This document shows, piece after piece, positions 60,763 to 64,000 of a stretch of DNA of 64,000 nucleotides. The DNA lies in contig NZ_JAAEAH010000057.1 in the NCBI RefSeq assembly GCF_010998615.1, forward strand, positions 1-64,000, written 5' to 3'. Within the stretch, counting starts at the first letter, position 1. Each line of letters opens with the position of its first letter. The stretch is from Myxococcus sp. CA023 (GTDB taxonomy: Bacteria; Myxococcota; Myxococcia; Myxococcales; Myxococcaceae). The notes under the pieces are model-generated. The model did no database searches, was not told where the DNA came from, and saw nothing but the letters and a program-made list of their open reading frames with translations. A program made the position numbers and the translations under genes.

Positions 60763-62463
60763 CTAGAAGCGGTCCGGGGCGGTGTTTCCCACCACCTCTT
60801 CCAACGTGGTGGCGCCGTCCATCATCTTGCGAAGACCGCTCATGCGCAGGCTGCTCATGCCCAGGCGGATGGCCTCCTGCTTCAGCTCCGCGGCGGAGGC
60901 GCCGTTGATGACCAGTTCCTTAAGGCCGTCCCAGAAGGGCATGACCTCGTAGATGGCCACGCGGCCGCGGTAGCCACGGTCGTTGCAGTCGCGGCAGCCG
61001 ACCTTCTCGTACATCGTGAAGGTGCCAATCTTGTCCGGCGGAACACCAGCGTCGATGAGCGCCTGCTCGTCCACGTTCTCCGCCGGCTTCTTGCAGGCCG
61101 GGCACAGACGGCGCGCCAGACGCTGGGCGAGGATGAGGTTCAGCGAGGCCGTCACGAGGAACGGCTCGATGCCCATGTTGAGCAGACGGCTCACCGTGCC
61201 CGGGGCGTCGTTGGTGTGCAGCGTGGAGAGCACCAGGTGGCCCGTGAGCGCCGCCTTCACGCCGATTTCCGCCGTCTCGAAGTCGCGGATCTCACCAATC
61301 ATGATGATGTCCGGATCCTGGCGGAGGAAGGAGCGCAGCGCCGCGGCGAAGTTCAGGCCGATGTCGTCATGCATCTGCACCTGATTGATGCCGGCGAAGT
61401 TGAACTCGACCGGGTCCTCCGCGGTGCAGATGTTGGTGTCCAGGCCGTTGAGGCTGGAGAGCGCCGAGTACAGCGTCGTCGTCTTGCCCGAGCCCGTGGG
61501 GCCCGTCACCAGCACCATGCCGTAGGGCCGGTCGATGGCCTCCTTGAACCAGGCCAGCGGCTGCGCGTCGAAGCCCAGCTTCGTCATGTCGAGCTGGAGG
61601 TTGCTCTTGTCGAGCAGACGCATCACGACCTTCTCGCCGAAGAGCGTGGGACACACGCTCACGCGGAAGTCCATCTCCTTGCCGCCGCCCATCTTGATCT
61701 TGATGCGGCCGTCCTGCGGCAGGCGCCGCTCGGAGATGTCCAGCGAGGCCATGATCTTCAAACGCGAGGTGATCGCGTTGCGCAGCTTCATCGGCGGGCG
61801 CATCACCTCGTACATCACACCGTCGATGCGGAAGCGGACGCGGAAGTCCTTCTCGTAGGGCTCGACGTGGATATCGGACGCGCGCTTCTTGATGGCGTCC
61901 ATGAGGATGAGGTTCACCAGCTTGACCACGGGCGCGTCGTCCGCGGCCTTGGCCATCTCATCGATGTTCTCCGTCTCTTCCTTGGTGACCTCGATGTCGT
62001 CACCGACGTCGCCGACGATGTCCTCCAGCGACGGGCCCTTCTCCGCGTAGTAGCGCTCGATGGCCTCGCGGATGGAGACCTCGGAGGCGACCACCGTCTC
62101 GATGTTGTAGCCGGTGAGGAACTTCAGGTCGTCCACCGCGAAGATGTTGGACGGGTCGCACATGGCCACGATGAGCGACGGGCCCGCGCGGTTGACGGGC
62201 ACCACCAGGTGCTTCTCCGCCACTTCCTTCGGCACCAGCTTGATGATGTCCGGCTCGACGTCGAAGTCCTTCAGGTTGATGGCCGGCACGCCATATTGCT
62301 TGGAGAGGAAGTCGGTCAGCTTCGACTCCTCGATGGCGCCCGTCTTGACGAGCGCGGTGCCGATGCGCGTGCCGTTCTTCTGCTGCTCTTCCTGGGCCTT
62401 GCGCAGCTGCTGCACGGAGATGAGGTTCTCGCGAACCAGCAGTTCACCGAGTCGACCGGACAT
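60763..62463 (-). CDS. pilB: PilB, pilus extension ATPase
   Basis: 566 aa from the ATG at 62463 with AGGAAGAGG about 9 bases upstream; the open frame to 62565 is leader sequence. T2SSE-type N-terminal domain (MSGRLGELLVRENLISVQQL), Walker A TGPTGSGKTTTLYSA, Asp box TAEDPVEFNFAGI, Walker B LRQDPDIIMIGEIRD, His box STLHTND. Tetracysteine zinc site CPACKK and CRDCNDRG near residues 460-495. Length equals the M. xanthus value I recall. Polymerises PilA into the fibre. Confidence 0.97.
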   Translation of the reverse strand: MSGRLGELLVRENLISVQQLRKAQEEQQKNGTRIGTALVKTGAIEESKLTDFLSKQYGVPAINLKDFDVEPDIIKLVPKEVAEKHLVVPVNRAGPSLIVAMCDPSNIFAVDDLKFLTGYNIETVVASEVSIREAIERYYAEKGPSLEDIVGDVGDDIEVTKEETENIDEMAKAADDAPVVKLVNLILMDAIKKRASDIHVEPYEKDFRVRFRIDGVMYEVMRPPMKLRNAITSRLKIMASLDISERRLPQDGRIKIKMGGGKEMDFRVSVCPTLFGEKVVMRLLDKSNLQLDMTKLGFDAQPLAWFKEAIDRPYGMVLVTGPTGSGKTTTLYSALSSLNGLDTNICTAEDPVEFNFAGINQVQMHDDIGLNFAAALRSFLRQDPDIIMIGEIRDFETAEIGVKAALTGHLVLSTLHTNDAPGTVSRLLNMGIEPFLVTASLNLILAQRLARRLCPACKKPAENVDEQALIDAGVPPDKIGTFTMYEKVGCRDCNDRGYRGRVAIYEVMPFWDGLKELVINGASAAELKQEAIRLGMSSLRMSGLRKMMDGATTLEEVVGNTAPDRF

Positions 62464-62480
62464 TCGTTGATGCCTCTTCC

Positions 62481-62511
62481 TTGAAGAAGAAAGAAGCGGG
62501 CGGGGGCCCGC
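62481..62511 (-). promoter_or_regulatory. Hairpin plus pyrimidine tract in the pilB leader
   Basis: 6-bp stem GCGGGC (62511-62506, minus strand) / GCCCGC (62501-62496) with a CCCC loop, followed directly by TTCTTTCTTCTTCAA. This is terminator-like, but it lies downstream of the promoter at 62609-62581 and 18 bases before the start codon. It may attenuate pilB, or end ribF transcripts. Confidence 0.45.
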
Positions 62512-62580
62512 CTCCGAGCTCAAAGACGCTGGAGCGGTGCCCGGGTGTTCCACACCCCATGGCACGGTTCCTGATTGCGA

Positions 62581-62609
62581 ATTAGAGGGGAGCCGCGCGC
62601 GCGCGTCAA
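62581..62609 (-). promoter_or_regulatory. Sigma-70-type promoter for pilB-pilT-pilC
   Basis: Minus-strand TTGACG (62609-62604) and TCTAAT (62586-62581) with a 17-bp spacer that is almost pure CG repeat. Leader of roughly 110 bases. It would drive the pil genes independently of ribF. Confidence 0.6.
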
Positions 62610-62667
62610 GGCGCCCTCGCCTGCTCCCCTGCTGTCACAAACCGTTGAACGGACACGGGAAAATTGC

Positions 62668-63594
62668 TCAGCTCTCCTCGCGCGCAATCACGGCGCGCGC
62701 GGCCTCCACGTCACGCTTGATCTGCCCCGTCAGCTCCACCACCGAACCGAAACGCTGCTCGGGGCGCAGGCGGTCGAGGAACTGCACGCGCAGCTCCTTG
62801 CCGTACAGGTCACCGGTGAAGTCGAGCAGGTGCGCTTCGATCGTCACCTCCGTGCCGCCAAAGGTAGGCTTCACACCGATGTTCGCCGCACCGCCATGCC
62901 AGGTGCCCTTTGACTCGCCCGGCAGGTGGACGCGGATGGCATAGACACCCGGTGCGGGGCGCAGCTCGTTCTGCGTGTCCACGTTCGCGGTGGGAAAGCC
63001 GATGCCCCGCCCCCGCCCCGCGCCCGTCACCACCGTGCCGTCCAGGTCGAAGGGACGGCCCAGCAGCCGCCGCGCCGCGGACACGCGCCCCTCCAGGATG
63101 TACTCGCGAACGCGCGATGACGACGCCACCACGCCATCCACCGTGACGGGCGGAACCACGTGCACCGTGGCTCCACGCCGGGCCGCGGCCTCGCGCAGCG
63201 TCTCCGCGGTGCCACGCCGGGCCGAGCCGTAGGTGAAGTCGCTGCCCACCACGACGTGCGCGACGCCGAGCGCGTCGAAGAGCGCCGCCTCGAAGTCCGC
63301 GGGCGGCGTGCGCGCGTATTCGCGCGAGAAGGGTTGCACCACCGCGGCGTCCAGCCCGAGCTCCTCGAACAGCTCCAGCTTGCGCGGCAGCAGGGTGATG
63401 AGCTTCGGCGCCAGCTCCGGCTGGAGCACCTTGCCTGGATGAGGATTGAAGGTGAAGGCGGCGGCCCGCCCGTGGCGGCGCGCCTCCGCGAAGAGGGCCT
63501 GATGGCCCACGTGCACACCGTCGAAGTTGCCCAGCGCGAGTGCCTGTCCGGCCAGCGCCCGGCCCGCGTCCGCCACCGCAGGGAAGACCTTCAT
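62668..63594 (-). CDS. ribF: Bifunctional riboflavin kinase/FAD synthetase
   Basis: 308 aa from the ATG at 63594 (GGGAG about 4 bases upstream); the longer open frame runs into the divergent trmB and is ignored. FAD synthetase domain: LGNFDGVHVGHQALF (nucleotidyltransferase HxGH-type), FNPHPGKVL and SRVREYILEGRV. Riboflavin kinase domain: GRGIGFPTANVD and GVYAIRV. Makes FMN and FAD. Ends 204 bp before pilB. Confidence 0.95.
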   Translation of the reverse strand: MKVFPAVADAGRALAGQALALGNFDGVHVGHQALFAEARRHGRAAAFTFNPHPGKVLQPELAPKLITLLPRKLELFEELGLDAAVVQPFSREYARTPPADFEAALFDALGVAHVVVGSDFTYGSARRGTAETLREAAARRGATVHVVPPVTVDGVVASSSRVREYILEGRVSAARRLLGRPFDLDGTVVTGAGRGRGIGFPTANVDTQNELRPAPGVYAIRVHLPGESKGTWHGGAANIGVKPTFGGTEVTIEAHLLDFTGDLYGKELRVQFLDRLRPEQRFGSVVELTGQIKRDVEAARAVIAREES

Positions 63595-63669
63595 GGGCTC
63601 CCGTATACTCCAGGCCTCGCGTTTTTCCCTGGCCAAACCCGTCGTCGCCGTGGTTGGTGGCGCCCGCCC

Positions 63670-64000
63670 ATGTCCCGTCCTCGCCTGCTCCCCGAGCCCG
63701 TCGGCCTCAAGTTCGTCACCCAGGAGACCCCGCCGGACTGGGACGCCGAATTCGGCTTCAGCGGACCGCTCGAGCTGGAAATCGGCTCCGGCGCGGGCGG
63801 CCACGCCCTGGAGTACTGCCGCCGCCACCCCGAGGTGCGCTTCGTCGCCTTCGAGTGGCGCAAGAAGTACGCGCGCGACACCCAGGACCGCGCGGACAAG
63901 GCGGGCCTGCGCAACCTGCGCGTCATCGAATCCGATGCCCGCTTCATCGTGCCCCGCATCTTCGCGCCCGATTCGCTCGCCGCCATCCACCTCCAGTTCC
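63670..64000 (+). CDS. trmB: TrmB, tRNA (guanine-N7)-methyltransferase, cut by window edge
   Basis: About 110 residues visible from the ATG at 63670; the 3' end is outside. The SAM-binding motif LELEIGSGAGGHALEY and FVAFEWRKKYARDTQDRA fit TrmB, which methylates G46 of tRNA. Family members continue with a GPRxxNxR-like region not visible here. Divergent from ribF, 75 bp apart. Confidence 0.87.
   Translation, partial: MSRPRLLPEPVGLKFVTQETPPDWDAEFGFSGPLELEIGSGAGGHALEYCRRHPEVRFVAFEWRKKYARDTQDRADKAGLRNLRVIESDARFIVPRIFAPDSLAAIHLQF

Noticed and set aside
1-64000. tRNA, rRNA, CRISPR, insertion sequence, prophage or riboswitch
   Set aside because: Scanned by eye for cloverleaf, repeat-spacer, transposase or integrase patterns; none seen. 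A tRNA scan and covariance-model search could not be run.

Overview
This 64 kb window is very GC-rich. Its lipoproteins, sigma-54 regulators and complete pil gene order match the Myxococcus xanthus type IV pilus cluster, so it is a chromosomal piece of a Myxococcus species. The pilin's N-terminal half looks like that of M. xanthus as I remember it, while its middle differs. This is probably a relative or another strain rather than the standard laboratory strain. Species assignment is inference; no search was run. I saw no rRNA, tRNA, CRISPR array, insertion sequence or prophage.

Left part (1 to about 24.8 kb) is mixed-strand housekeeping and envelope genes. It holds an edge-truncated M1-like peptidase, small lipoproteins, two PEGA-domain proteins and a family 2 glycosyltransferase. 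Next come D-Ala-D-Ala ligase (ddl), an S41 C-terminal processing protease and an alpha/beta hydrolase. A translationally coupled ftsE-ftsX-envC operon follows, then a His-rich orphan, carF (plasmanylethanolamine desaturase), murI and tolQ-tolR-tolA-tolB. An aminotransferase, a Ppx/GppA phosphatase and an MFS transporter close the segment. Convergent gene pairs here are separated by strong perfect hairpins that look like bidirectional terminators.

Right part (about 24.8 to 63.6 kb) is an unbroken block in which every gene lies on the minus strand. In transcription order it reads ribF, pilB, pilT, pilC, pilS, pilR, pilA, pilG, pilH, pilI, pilD, pilS2, pilR2, pilM, pilN, pilO, pilP, pilQ, a lipoprotein, mglC, efp, accB, accC, sgmX, an ExeA-like ATPase, tamB, a seven-POTRA tamA-like gene, a lipoprotein and a PlsC-type acyltransferase. 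trmB begins divergently at the right edge.

The genes cover pilus assembly (PilB/PilC/PilD/PilM-Q), retraction (PilT), pilin supply (PilA under a good sigma-54 promoter, with PilS/PilR beside it), a second two-component pair (PilS2/PilR2) and the PilGHI ABC module. Downstream sit the cell-polarity factors MglC and SgmX, which link the Ras-like polarity switch to pilus activation at the leading pole. Envelope functions (ftsEX-envC, murI, ddl, Tol, TamAB, PlsC, CarF) make up most of the rest.

Most interesting items: an 11-base homopolymer inside the lipoprotein gene directly behind pilQ; an atypical ATP-binding box in PilS; a GAFTDA variant in PilR2; a hairpin plus pyrimidine tract between a sigma-70-type promoter and pilB; the seven-POTRA Omp85 paired with TamB; and two uncharacterised proteins, the ATPase between sgmX and tamB and the orphan upstream of carF.
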